From Prolixibacteraceae bacterium (GTDB taxonomy: Bacteria; Bacteroidota; Bacteroidia; Bacteroidales; Prolixibacteraceae), in the NCBI GenBank assembly GCA_030602265.1, contig JAUWAB010000003.1, positions 1-64,000 on the forward strand: 64,000 nucleotides of DNA, read 5' to 3'. A model generated the notes under the pieces. The model had not been told where the DNA came from. It saw only the letters and a program-made list of their open reading frames with translations, and made no database searches. The number at the start of each line of letters is the position of its first letter. Positions within the stretch are counted from its first letter, which is position 1. The translations under genes and the position numbers were made by a program. Shown here piece after piece: positions 18,345-26,530 of this stretch.

Positions 18345-18641
18345 TTACCGGTAAAAGAAAAAGTAGACTACAAAAGAAAGGATCAGAATAAGGATAATCA
18401 GGCGCAAATTGCTGTTCCTGCGAGAATCCTCAGCAGATTTTGACGACCGGCCCATAGCCTGCCGGAACTGACCCTTAAGGGTAGGCCGGTACGGTTTATC
18501 CGGATCAACCTCTATCTTAATGCCAAGCTCATGCTTCATCCTCATCTCCCGGTCATCCCGGTCTTCTTTGTCGGGATCATAAAACCGGTACGGAACATGA
18601 AACTTCTTGGCTTTCTGCAAATGAAAAAACTTTAATGCCAT
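18345..18641 (-). CDS. Small tail-anchored hypothetical protein
   Basis: A 98-residue protein with a hydrophilic, charge-rich N-terminal part (FHLQKAKKFHVPYRFYDPDKEDRDDREMR). A single C-terminal membrane segment follows (LRLIILILILSFVVYFFFYR), so it should be tail-anchored with the N-terminus in the cytoplasm. Small proteins with this look are common in Bacteroidota upstream of mutL. I know no function. The ATG at 18641 is preferred, because the alternative start at 18668 lies inside the probable -7 box. It leads the mutL-rhomboid operon. Confidence 0.8.
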   Translation of the reverse strand: MALKFFHLQKAKKFHVPYRFYDPDKEDRDDREMRMKHELGIKIEVDPDKPYRPTLKGQFRQAMGRSSKSAEDSRRNSNLRLIILILILSFVVYFFFYR

Positions 18642-18665
18642 AATTTTCTTCCTTAACTCTACGCA

Positions 18666-18673
18666 CAAAGATA
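18666..18673 (-). promoter_or_regulatory. -7 element of the mutL operon
   Basis: On the minus strand the sequence reads TATCTTTG, an exact TAnnTTTG match, placed 25 bases before the chosen ATG. No clear TTG lies at the expected -33 distance, so the promoter is a moderate call. Confidence 0.5.
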
Positions 18674-18864
18674 ATGGTATTTTACGGAATGTTACCGTAG
18701 AGCAGAAACCTTAAATTAAGAATAACTTTTCACAAAAATATTCGACATTACGATCATTTGTTTACACTTTATAAAATTGCTGCAATTTTTTTTTCACTCT
18801 CAAACACCTTTAAAATGGGATATTCTGGATCTTTTTAACTATATCTGTCTAAATAAGATATAAA

Positions 18865-18872
18865 TATATTTG
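18865..18872 (+). promoter_or_regulatory. Candidate -7 element for the T9SS cargo gene
   Basis: TATATTTG matches the Bacteroidota -7 consensus exactly, in the AT-richest part of the intergenic region. There is no clear TTG at the expected -33 position. If it is used, the leader is about 350 bases. Confidence 0.4.
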
Positions 18873-18939
18873 TATTTTTTTATATTTTTTTTGTAACTTG
18901 TTTAAGATTTTAAATTGCAAAAATTAAAATTTTTACAAA

Positions 18940-18984
18940 ATGAAAAACATCTACTCAGGTCTTAAAGAAAAAGTTCCACCTTAA
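18940..18984 (+). CDS. Possible 14-residue leader peptide
   Basis: The ORF MKNIYSGLKEKVPP starts at an ATG after an A/T-rich stretch and about 70 bases after the candidate -7 box. Such a short ORF could be chance. The basic, proline-ended sequence and its position in a long leader make it a weak upstream-ORF candidate. No ribosome site is evident. Confidence 0.2.
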   Translation: MKNIYSGLKEKVPP

Positions 18985-19229
18985 GAAAGCTGATTCTAAC
19001 TTCAATTAAGGAGAAGCCGGCACTTTATTGAATAATCCCATACACCCTGAATATCTGTATTTCAAACAGATACCACTTGTGAAAGGTCACAAAATTACAT
19101 TCTTTCTAACGTCCCAACATTCTCAAAACAAACAAACCCTTAGGCCTGGAAGGAGCAGAAAACAACGTCATACAGCCAGGCATAAACTACTATTGTCAAT
19201 ATCAGAAAACATTATGTAAAACATTTACC

Positions 19230-21926
19230 ATGAAAAAGAACAATCAAAAACAGACAAACATTGAAGCATTAGTTCATTTTGCATCAAACAACCAGCACAA
19301 ATTTCACCAAATTATCAATCGTATCCGAGATCTTCCAAAACCCCTACCCTTACTTTTGATCCTATTATTTATGACATTAGCCGTTATTGCCCAGCCTCCG
19401 AAGATTAATCTGGAGCAGGGCAGAAACGGGTCCTATACAAGTCCTTTGTCTGAAGTTGCCTGGGTCAATGGCAACCTGAATCCACAGCAGGCTCATTATC
19501 TTGAAAATTACTCCGTCCCTTACAGGGTGGTGATGGAAAACATTCCGTGGGAGAGCCTTCAGGCCAGTAACCAGACAGTGAAAGTTACCATTGGTTACGA
19601 TACGAAGCACAGCAACAGGCATGCACTTGACTTCCTGACCACATACCAGCATATGTTGCCCCACATTCCGGCGTTCGGGCATGATCAGGAAGTGGTGAAA
19701 CCATGGGCGGGGTACTATACCGACGCCCAGGTAGTTGGGAATGAGTACTTCTTCCCCATACCGGCACCTTCGAGCAACGGCTCACCGGTTGCCAACCAAC
19801 CGACAATGGAATTTCAGGATCATCAAACCCATTTCGGTGGGCATACACAAATGTCGATGTTCTTTGGCGAGATTGTTGGTATAAGCTATGTGAGCGAAGA
19901 TCCGCTGAACCTTGCGCAGGCAGAAACCCAGATGGAAATTGAATTCATACCCAAGGCCAGCACAATCATCCTTGCGTATGGCGGCCATATTGCCTCTGTC
20001 CACTACTGGGGAAGAGATCCAAATGGTGTACCTTATTCTGCAGGCGGAATTTCGGGATCACCTTACCACATGAGACTTAAAGCCTGGTCATTTGGGACTG
20101 TGGGCAACCAGGACCGGTCCCTGGCAGGAGCAGCAGTATTCCAGGAGCCCGACTGTGAATTCAGTACTGAAACAACATCTCCGGTCTGCACGGATACTCA
20201 AATCACCTTTACCGTCGACAATATTGATCAGGAAACAACTTATGCCTGGTCGGTAGTACAGAACGGGACGAATGCCTCACCCGTCAATGGCAGCGGGACT
20301 TCCTTTATCGTCAATTCAGGCACCCAGGCGGGCAGTTTTACAGTTAAACTCAGTGCATCACGCCCATTCCAGAACGGTACCATTACGGCTGACCATTGCG
20401 AAATAACCATCACAGTCAATAAGTTAGAACTGTCAGCACAGGTTACGCATGTCTCCTGTTTTGGGGAAGAAGACGGTGCTATTGATCTCACGGTAACGGG
20501 AGGAACTGGTCCTTTTACATATGACTGGAGCAATGGCGACGACACTGAAGACCTTTCGGGATTGGAACCCGGCACCTACAGTGTAACGGTTACAGATGCA
20601 GCAGGATGCTCAGCCACTCTTACGAATATCGTTGTAGGCGAACCTGATGAAGTAACCGTTTCGGCGGATGCCACCGATGTATCCTGCTTCGGAGAAGCAG
20701 ACGGATCAATAGCTGGAACCTCATCTGGGGCTGACATGATCGAACTCTGGGAAGCCGGACCTGGTGGGGTTAAACTCGATGAAACTGCTCCGGATGTCAA
20801 TGGCGACTTCGAATTCTCCGGACTCGAACCGGGCGACTACATAGTCAAGGCTTCCGCTGACGGAAATCAGGGCGCAACCTGTGAAGCAGAAACCAGCGTT
20901 ATTACCGTTGATGAGCCTGAAGAAGTAACCGTTTCGGCGGATGGCAGCAATGAAACCTGCGTCGGGGACAACGACGGATCGATCTCGGGAACCTCTTCCG
21001 GAGCCGACATGATCGAGCTTTGGGAAGCCGGACAGGGTGGAGCCAAGATTGACGAGACCGCACCTGCAGGTGATGGCAGCTTCTCATTCACCGGACTAAG
21101 CTCCGGAAGTTATATTGTGAAAGCTGTCGCCGCCGGATACCATGCAAATGTTGTTTGTTCTGCCGAGACTGAGGCTATTCATATTGGTGGCCAGATATGC
21201 GACGGCTGCACCCTCACCCCGGGTTACTGGATGACCCACTCCCATGCAGGGGGTGCACCATACGACGAAACCTGGGATTTGCTGGCCAACGGTGAAAATA
21301 CCATATTCTTCATGAGTGGAAAGAGTTACATTGAAGTATTATCCACCTCACCGGGAGGAAATGCCTACTTCATCCTAACGTTTGCCTACATTGCCACAGA
21401 ACTCAACTTCCTGAACAATGCAGGATCTACTCCTGAGGTTGATGCCGCATTTGATGCAGCAACCTTGTTGTTACAGACTTATACACCAGCCCAGATCGCC
21501 GCACTCAGAGGAAACCACCCAATACGCAAGCAGTTTGTAAACATCGCCAAAATCCTTGATGACTATAACAACGGCCTGACAGGTCCGGGACATTGCGGTG
21601 ACACAGTAACAGAAACAGAAGAGCTGGCACCGGAACTGAAGTCGGCAGGAATTGGCAGCCTTGATGTATCAGTTTTAAAAGTATACCCGAATCCGTTTAG
21701 TACCAGGGTTACATTCGAGTTTGTTGCAGAGAAAGATGCACATGCACGTCTTGATATTTATACACTCACCGGGCAGGTTATTGGAACCCTATTGAACCGT
21801 CGTGTCGAAGCAGGCGCTTTGATGCGGATTGAATACCAACCAGATGAAGAGACTTCAAGGGTTCTCTTCTACCGGCTTATGCTGGATAGCGAGACCCAGG
21901 TTGGGAAACTCCTTTATACAAAGTAG
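19230..21926 (+). CDS. Large T9SS-secreted surface protein with SprB-like and duplicated modules
   Basis: An 898-residue exported protein. It has a long basic N-region (about 35 residues) before the hydrophobic core [17 protein letters not shown], then a domain of about 240 residues of unknown fold. An Ig/PKD-like segment follows (about 305-395), then an SprB-like repeat ('[29 protein letters not shown]'). Two near-identical modules of about 91 residues share '[15 protein letters not shown]'. Next is a cysteine-flanked '[16 protein letters not shown]' domain, and last a T9SS type A sorting domain ('[16 protein letters not shown]...GKLLYTK'). It should reach the cell surface or medium. The function is probably adhesive or structural, but this is inferred. 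A strong terminator follows. Confidence 0.88.
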   Translation: MKKNNQKQTNIEALVHFASNNQHKFHQIINRIRDLPKPLPLLLILLFMTLAVIAQPPKINLEQGRNGSYTSPLSEVAWVNGNLNPQQAHYLENYSVPYRVVMENIPWESLQASNQTVKVTIGYDTKHSNRHALDFLTTYQHMLPHIPAFGHDQEVVKPWAGYYTDAQVVGNEYFFPIPAPSSNGSPVANQPTMEFQDHQTHFGGHTQMSMFFGEIVGISYVSEDPLNLAQAETQMEIEFIPKASTIILAYGGHIASVHYWGRDPNGVPYSAGGISGSPYHMRLKAWSFGTVGNQDRSLAGAAVFQEPDCEFSTETTSPVCTDTQITFTVDNIDQETTYAWSVVQNGTNASPVNGSGTSFIVNSGTQAGSFTVKLSASRPFQNGTITADHCEITITVNKLELSAQVTHVSCFGEEDGAIDLTVTGGTGPFTYDWSNGDDTEDLSGLEPGTYSVTVTDAAGCSATLTNIVVGEPDEVTVSADATDVSCFGEADGSIAGTSSGADMIELWEAGPGGVKLDETAPDVNGDFEFSGLEPGDYIVKASADGNQGATCEAETSVITVDEPEEVTVSADGSNETCVGDNDGSISGTSSGADMIELWEAGQGGAKIDETAPAGDGSFSFTGLSSGSYIVKAVAAGYHANVVCSAETEAIHIGGQICDGCTLTPGYWMTHSHAGGAPYDETWDLLANGENTIFFMSGKSYIEVLSTSPGGNAYFILTFAYIATELNFLNNAGSTPEVDAAFDAATLLLQTYTPAQIAALRGNHPIRKQFVNIAKILDDYNNGLTGPGHCGDTVTETEELAPELKSAGIGSLDVSVLKVYPNPFSTRVTFEFVAEKDAHARLDIYTLTGQVIGTLLNRRVEAGALMRIEYQPDEETSRVLFYRLMLDSETQVGKLLYTK
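20649..21180 (+). repeat. Two tandem coding modules of about 273 bp
   Basis: Unit A (20649-20921) and unit B (from 20922) both begin 'gaagtaaccgtttcggcgg' and encode the same '[20 protein letters not shown]' pattern. They arose by in-frame duplication within the T9SS gene. Unit B's end has diverged. Confidence 0.8.
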
Positions 21927-22019
21927 AAAACAGAAACAATCATTGCATGCTTTCAGAAAGCAGAATGTCGGTTTATTGTGTAAAAGGAGGTTCATGAAAA
22001 GTAAGCCGACTTAATAACA

Positions 22020-22054
22020 GAAACCGTTCCAGAGTCCCGGAACGGTTTCTTTTT
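22020..22054 (+). terminator. Strong intrinsic terminator of the T9SS gene
   Basis: Stem GAAACCGTTCC / GGAACGGTTTC (11 bp, perfect) with an 8-base loop, followed by TTTTT. It ends just before the convergent secreted-protein gene on the minus strand. Confidence 0.85.
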
Positions 22055-22065
22055 AAAAATAACTC

Positions 22066-22683
22066 CTACTCACCGGAATTACCCTTGTCTTTTCGGATTA
22101 TCGTTACTTTTTCACGGCCTCCACTAAGCTTTTTCTTTTTATAGGAGATAATGTCCGGATCAGAAAGATTGATAACATTCCCGGAACGGTGCTGAAGTAC
22201 CCTGAGCTGCCGATCACCCAAGTCAAATGGCACTGCTGGAATACCAGGTCTGGCGATCATTCCCGGCCTCCCCCTCCGGATAACCCGGATGTCTTCCTCG
22301 CCGGCTTTTCCTCTTTCAATGCGAAAGATTTCCGTGCTTACAGAGTCAGCGGCCCCACCAAAACGATGCATCATAAACGGCCGGTCGCCTGAGAATCTGC
22401 GCCGGAATACAAAAGTCCCCGCTGAATCATTCTCAGCAAACTGCTCCCAATCAATCGTACCCAGGCTATCCTGTAAAAAGACAAAACCCTGATTTCCCTT
22501 CTTAAGGCGGGCAGGAATACCATCGACAATTACGGTATCGGTAACCGTGGTCACTCCATCCTTAACTGTAACCATCCGGATGTGGGACCTTTTACCCGGT
22601 TGTTCAACCTGCTGAGTCTGTGCTAATACCGGCAAACTTATTGCCAGGCATAAAAGACCTGATAATAAAATGTTTTTCTTCAT
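22066..22683 (-). CDS. Secreted basic hypothetical protein, divergent from kinase operon
   Basis: A protein of about 205 residues with a signal peptide (MKKNILLSGLLCLAISLPVLAQ) and a mature part rich in arginine ('RVIRRGRPGMIARPGIPAVPFD', 'KKKKLSGGREKVTIIRKDK'). I recognise no family. It is transcribed away from the histidine kinase gene, with phased GTTAA repeats between the two promoters. It may be an output of that two-component system, in the way cpxP faces cpxRA, though no CpxP motif is visible. The ATG at 22683 is chosen over 22692, because the latter would leave almost no leader after the TATCTTTG box. Confidence 0.6.
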   Translation of the reverse strand: MKKNILLSGLLCLAISLPVLAQTQQVEQPGKRSHIRMVTVKDGVTTVTDTVIVDGIPARLKKGNQGFVFLQDSLGTIDWEQFAENDSAGTFVFRRRFSGDRPFMMHRFGGAADSVSTEIFRIERGKAGEEDIRVIRRGRPGMIARPGIPAVPFDLGDRQLRVLQHRSGNVINLSDPDIISYKKKKLSGGREKVTIIRKDKGNSGE

Positions 22684-22699
22684 GGCGTTCATTTTTCAG

Positions 22700-22707
22700 C
22701 AAAGATA
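22700..22707 (-). promoter_or_regulatory. -7 element for the secreted basic protein
   Basis: The minus strand reads TATCTTTG, an exact TAnnTTTG match, 17 bases before the chosen ATG. A TTG at 22723-22725 is 15 bases away, shorter than usual. The GTTAA repeats begin 23 bases upstream, where an activator would bind. Confidence 0.5.
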
Positions 22708-22729
22708 TCCATGACCAGAGCTCAATCGG

Positions 22730-22766
22730 GTTAAAGCCTGGTTAAATTTGGTTAAGGAAACGTTAA
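22730..22766. promoter_or_regulatory. Four helically phased GTTAA repeats, likely response-regulator sites
   Basis: GTTAA occurs at 22730, 22741, 22751 and 22762, spacings of 11, 10 and 11 bases, as GGTTAAA-type hexamers on one face of the helix. OmpR-family regulators typically bind direct repeats at this spacing. The array lies between the divergent starts of the secreted protein and the kinase, so the response regulator at 24508 is the obvious candidate. This is inferred, with no experimental support here. Confidence 0.55.
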
Positions 22767-22793
22767 AACCTGCTAATCAGCAATATAAACCTC

Positions 22794-22801
22794 TATATTT
22801 G
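22794..22801 (+). promoter_or_regulatory. -7 element directly before the kinase start codon
   Basis: TATATTTG is an exact consensus match ending 4 bases before the ATG at 22806. If used, transcription would start almost at the ATG, giving a leaderless message. No TTG sits at the usual -33 distance, so activation from the GTTAA array is plausible. Confidence 0.45.
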
Positions 22802-22805
22802 AAGC

Positions 22806-24473
22806 ATGAAACGAAAATTGATCACTATACTCATTGGTCTGCTAAGCCTCTCGATGGCCGGGATTATCGCAGTTCAGCTGATCTGGATCAACAACGCCAT
22901 CCGCATTAGAGATGAGCTTTTTAAAAGAAATGCCTCCGAAGCGCTGCATACTACGGTAAAACGACTGGAAGATCTGCATGACGTAATGATTATCAACAGG
23001 ATGGCATTCCCGGACTCCTCCTTCTGGATCAACCACCGCCGGATCCTGCCCCCACCTTCTCCCTCCGGGATACAGGGAGAGAGTTTAAGACAACGTTTCG
23101 TATTCAGCAGGAACAGGCCGGCTGCTGAGGTTGAGATCAGGTTAAACGGCGACAGCCTGAGGAATTTCAATTACGAAATCATTGCCCGCGGTGACTCTCC
23201 CGGAACATTAACCGGCAGAAATACGCCTGTCAGGAGGGAAGAGGTAATTGTACTGCGCAAAGATTCCCGGGAGGACCATGACTCCCTGATTGTCAGCGGG
23301 ATTGAACGCCTGCACACTCTGTCGGAGGTATTCGACACCATTGCAATGCGCCCACAGTCGACACCAAGGATACATATGCGGGCTGCAAACCTTAAGGATT
23401 TGACCCGCAGGGCAGTAGACGAAATTATTGCCCTCGATAAGCCCGATATCGATCCGCAGAACCTGGAAAACATATTAAAAGAAGAACTGGAAAACCGGAA
23501 TATCCCCATTGAATTTGATTTTGGTGTTTTCAGGGATTCTACCCTGTTGCTGGGCTCAACTGGTCCGGATACAATATCACTGATCAATAGCTCCCTTAAA
23601 ACGGAACTATATCCCAACTCACTCTTCCGCAGAAGCCAGTATCTGTCGATCCATTTCCCCGGCCGGGAGCGTTTCATTTACCGGTCCATGAGCTGGCTGC
23701 TGGCCGCATCCTTTATCTTTTCTTCGGTCATGCTGATTACTTTCCTGATGAGTATCCTTTTTCTGCTCCGGCAAAAAAAGATATCTGAGATGAAATCTGA
23801 CTTTATCAACAACATGACCCATGAATTCAAGACGCCTATTGCCACCATAGCCGTTGCAGCGGATTCATTGTTGAATGAAAAAGTGTATGCCGATCCGGAA
23901 AAGGTCAGGTATTTTTCAGGAATGATCCGGAAAGAGAATCTGCGCATGGACAGGCAGGTAGAAGATATCCTGACCATTGCAAGACTGGAGAAGAAAGAAC
24001 TGGAATTCAGCTGGGAGACCTTTGACATCCATGAAATCTTAACCGAAGCGATCGACAGCATTAACGTGCAGGTTTCAGCGCGTGGCGGACAAACCCTGGC
24101 CATTTTTGAAGCCACACAGCCCATGGTGGTCGCAGACAGGAAACACCTGATGCACGCAGTGTTTAACCTGCTCGACAATGCCAACAAATATTCGCCCGAC
24201 ACACCCCGGATTGTGGTTAAAACCCAGAACAATGACCAGGGAGTGGTGGTCTCGGTTACCGATAACGGAAGCGGAATGAGCAGACAGGTGCAGGCCAGGA
24301 TATTTGAAAGATTCTACCGGCAAAGCAGTGGAAACATCCACAATATTAAAGGCTTTGGACTGGGACTCAGCTATGCCAGGGCAGTTGTGGAATCCTGCAG
24401 GGGGACCATCAGTGTAAATAGTGAACAGGGAAAAGGCAGCACTTTTGAAATAATATTGCCGGGTAATCCGTAA
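22806..24473 (+). CDS. Two-component sensor histidine kinase
   Basis: A 555-residue membrane kinase. One membrane segment lies near residues 7-27 and a second near 298-322, enclosing a periplasmic sensor domain of about 270 residues with no family I recognise. The HisKA box carries phospho-acceptor His339 (NNMTHEFKTPIATI). The ATPase part follows with 'LLDNANKYSPDTPRIVV', 'DNGSGMS' and 'GFGLGLSYARAVVE'. There is no HAMP domain between membrane and kinase. It is followed by its response regulator gene 34 bases downstream, so they form a standard pair. Confidence 0.93.
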   Translation: MKRKLITILIGLLSLSMAGIIAVQLIWINNAIRIRDELFKRNASEALHTTVKRLEDLHDVMIINRMAFPDSSFWINHRRILPPPSPSGIQGESLRQRFVFSRNRPAAEVEIRLNGDSLRNFNYEIIARGDSPGTLTGRNTPVRREEVIVLRKDSREDHDSLIVSGIERLHTLSEVFDTIAMRPQSTPRIHMRAANLKDLTRRAVDEIIALDKPDIDPQNLENILKEELENRNIPIEFDFGVFRDSTLLLGSTGPDTISLINSSLKTELYPNSLFRRSQYLSIHFPGRERFIYRSMSWLLAASFIFSSVMLITFLMSILFLLRQKKISEMKSDFINNMTHEFKTPIATIAVAADSLLNEKVYADPEKVRYFSGMIRKENLRMDRQVEDILTIARLEKKELEFSWETFDIHEILTEAIDSINVQVSARGGQTLAIFEATQPMVVADRKHLMHAVFNLLDNANKYSPDTPRIVVKTQNNDQGVVVSVTDNGSGMSRQVQARIFERFYRQSSGNIHNIKGFGLGLSYARAVVESCRGTISVNSEQGKGSTFEIILPGNP

Positions 24474-24507
24474 TTTCGGGCATCCGTTGTTTAAGAACTA
24501 CACAACT

Positions 24508-25203
24508 ATGCATAAAAAGGTTTCTCTCTTGCTGGTCGAAGATGACCAGAGTTTTGGGTCGGTGCTTAAATCCTATCTCGAAATCAACGACTTCCAGGTA
24601 ACCTGGGTCGATGACGGGAAATATGCATCGGAAAGATTCCGGAACGGACACTTCGACCTCTGTATCCTGGATGTTATGCTCCCGCATACCGACGGTTTCA
24701 CCATTGCCGGGCAGATCCGGACCATTGACCCGGCTGTACCGTTTATATTTCTGACTGCAAAAACACTGAGGGAAGATATTCTCCGGGGATATAATTTAGG
24801 GGCAGATGATTATATAACCAAACCCTTTGATACAGAAGTACTGATCATGAAAATACGGGCTATTCTGAAAAGGAGTGGCCTGGATACAGTTCAGGATAAT
24901 GCGGTTTTTGAGCTGGGCAGTTACCGGTTTGACTTTCATCTCAGGGAAATCTCAGGCGTTGGAGAAACCAGGAAGCTTTCTCCTAAGGAGGCTGAACTTC
25001 TCAGACTGCTGTGCGAGCATAAAAACTTATTACTTCCCAGGGAGGTTGCCCTACAGCGGATCTGGGGCGACGACGGCTATTTCACCACCCGCAGTATGGA
25101 TGTCTTTGTTACGCGCCTCCGGAAATACTTGTCGGGAGATCCCCGCATCGAAATCAGAAACCTGCATGGGAGCGGGTTTATTCTTTCAGTCTCTAAAGTG
25201 TAG
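24508..25203 (+). CDS. OmpR-family response regulator
   Basis: A 231-residue DNA-binding regulator. The receiver has the acidic pair 'VEDD', phospho-acceptor Asp55 in 'LCILDVMLPHTDG', the threonine in 'FLTAKT', and the lysine in 'YITKPFD'. The C-terminal winged helix is of OmpR/PhoB type ('LSPKEAELLRLLCEHKNLLLPREVALQRIWG', 'RSMDVFVTRLRKYL'). ATG 24508 is used, because the track start is an upstream TTG. It is probably phosphorylated by the preceding kinase and is the likely binder of the GTTAA array. Confidence 0.94.
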   Translation: MHKKVSLLLVEDDQSFGSVLKSYLEINDFQVTWVDDGKYASERFRNGHFDLCILDVMLPHTDGFTIAGQIRTIDPAVPFIFLTAKTLREDILRGYNLGADDYITKPFDTEVLIMKIRAILKRSGLDTVQDNAVFELGSYRFDFHLREISGVGETRKLSPKEAELLRLLCEHKNLLLPREVALQRIWGDDGYFTTRSMDVFVTRLRKYLSGDPRIEIRNLHGSGFILSVSKV

Positions 25204-25249
25204 CTGATTTTATTCCTACCTTTATACACCTAACCAAATCAGAAAAAGC

Positions 25250-26191
25250 ATGAAGTCATCGTCTTCCCGGCGGAAGTTCATCCGGCACCTCAGTATGGCG
25301 CCCCTTGCCACCACCACGGCCTTCCCCTTGCTTGCATCTACTGCCTATTCCCCGGTTATTTACCCTTCATTCCCTGCAAACACAAGGCTCAGCCTCAACT
25401 GCTATTCATTCAACACCCCCTTGCGTACAGGTAGCATCAACCTGTTTGATGTGCTTGAATTTTGTGCCAAATATGATATAGACGCCATCGATCCGACCGG
25501 ATACTACTTCCCGGGTTATCCGGAGGTCCCTGACAATGAATACATCAGCCGGTTTAAACGTCAGGCATTCCTGATGGGTATAGATATCAGCGGGACGGGG
25601 GTACGCAACGACTTTACCCTGACCGATCCGGATATAAGGAAACAAGAGGTCCTTCTTGTGAAGAAATGGATCGAAGCGGCTGCCAGAATGGGAGCACCAA
25701 CGCTCAGAATTTTTATTGGCGTTACACAACCAGAATCCGAAGGTTTTACCAGGGACCAGGTATTTGAATGGATGGCTTCAGACATCAGGGAATGTTGCGA
25801 ATATGCCGGGAAATACGGCATAGTTCTGGGGCTCCAGAATCACTGGGATTACATCAAAACATCGGACGATATTCTGAGAATTTTCCGGATGGTGGATTCA
25901 GAATGGCTCGGACTGAACCTGGATATTGGCAGCTTCCGCGCAGATCCGTACGAAGAGGTTAAAAAAACCATCCATCTGGCTGTGACCTGGCAGATAAAGG
26001 AAAATGTGTTTGTAAATGAGCAGCAGCAAAAAACCGACTATCATAAACTTTTCAGGATAATTCATGAATCGGGATACAGGGGATACCTTCCGCTGGAAAC
26101 CCTTGGCCCGGGCGATCCCTATGAAAAACTTCCCATAATGATCGGAGAAGTAAAGAAAGCTTTGGCTGAAACTGTAACAAGCAACAGATAA
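25250..26191 (+). CDS. Exported sugar phosphate isomerase/epimerase-like TIM-barrel protein
   Basis: A 313-residue protein of the xylose isomerase-like (AP endonuclease 2) TIM-barrel family. The N-terminus has a twin-arginine-like signal (SSRRKFIRHLSMAPLATTTAFPLLAS). Barrel strands with the metal-binding acidic and histidine residues are seen in 'DAIDPTGYYFPGYP', 'IVLGLQNHWDY', 'LGLNLDIGSF' and 'YLPLETLGPGDP'. Relatives isomerise or epimerise sugars or polyols, and the substrate here is unknown. The TACCTTTA at 25217 resembles a -7 element with one mismatch. A dehydrogenase gene follows about 340 bases downstream. Confidence 0.85.
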   Translation: MKSSSSRRKFIRHLSMAPLATTTAFPLLASTAYSPVIYPSFPANTRLSLNCYSFNTPLRTGSINLFDVLEFCAKYDIDAIDPTGYYFPGYPEVPDNEYISRFKRQAFLMGIDISGTGVRNDFTLTDPDIRKQEVLLVKKWIEAAARMGAPTLRIFIGVTQPESEGFTRDQVFEWMASDIRECCEYAGKYGIVLGLQNHWDYIKTSDDILRIFRMVDSEWLGLNLDIGSFRADPYEEVKKTIHLAVTWQIKENVFVNEQQQKTDYHKLFRIIHESGYRGYLPLETLGPGDPYEKLPIMIGEVKKALAETVTSNR

Positions 26192-26300
26192 ATCAGGAGT
26201 GCCCTCCCGGATTTACTATCAGGAATTCCGGTCTTCCGGTAAAAAGGTGAATTATTTTCACTTAAATACATTACATCTTAGTTGATTATTTTAAATTCGT

Positions 26301-26510
26301 TACCGGCAAGGGTTCAATCCCGGAGGGATTGCATGTGGGTAGCAAAAAGGGTGCGGGAAGAACTGGAAACCCCGGCCAGGGGTCTAACCATTTATTGATA
26401 GCTATTTTATACCATGTGTTACCCCTGGAGGGTTCTTGCCGTGGATCCACTGCGGGTCTCTTGCTGTCCCGCAATTCAATTGCGAAACAGCAGAGTGTAT
26501 AAATTGTCTT
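26301..26510 (+). repeat. Interspersed palindromic repeat, copy 2
   Basis: Contains CAATCCC-GGA-GGGATTG (26315-26331), the block CCCCGGCCAGGGG, and the 'GGGTTCTTGCCGTGGATCCACTGCGGG' part that matches copies 1 and 3. A distinctive hairpin GCTGTCCCGCAATTCAATTGCGAAACAGC (26463-26491) and the tail 'gtgtataaattgtctt' close it. It fills the gap before the Ldh-type gene and inflates the ORF there. Confidence 0.75.
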
Positions 26511-26530
26511 ATCTCTTTTTGCAGTTAGTT

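Larger units (their letters stand above)
18674..19229. other. AT-rich intergenic leader of the T9SS gene
   Basis: About 550 bases without a convincing gene. The left part is very AT-rich, with runs of T and a TATATTTG at 18865-18872. That box could start a transcript with a leader of about 350 bases. Inside the leader is a 14-codon ORF (18940-18984, MKNIYSGLKEKVPP) after a clean AT-rich stretch. A TTG-started ORF (19028-19219) has unconvincing composition. I recognise no riboswitch or small RNA. Confidence 0.5.

Noticed and set aside
19138-19185. SRP RNA-like string 'ggcctggaaggagcag'
   Set aside because: It resembles the conserved SRP loop only over a few bases. The flanks do not pair into the required stem.
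19028-19219. 63-residue ORF in the T9SS leader
   Set aside because: TTG start, atypical composition and no recognisable feature. Probably untranslated leader.
21994-22014. Five-codon ORF after AAGGAGG before the T9SS terminator
   Set aside because: The site is only 3 bases from the ATG and the peptide (MKSKPT) is too short to support.
26414-26530. Upstream extension of the Ldh-family ORF
   Set aside because: The added 39 residues lie in the interspersed repeat and do not resemble the family's N-terminus. ATG 26531 fits.
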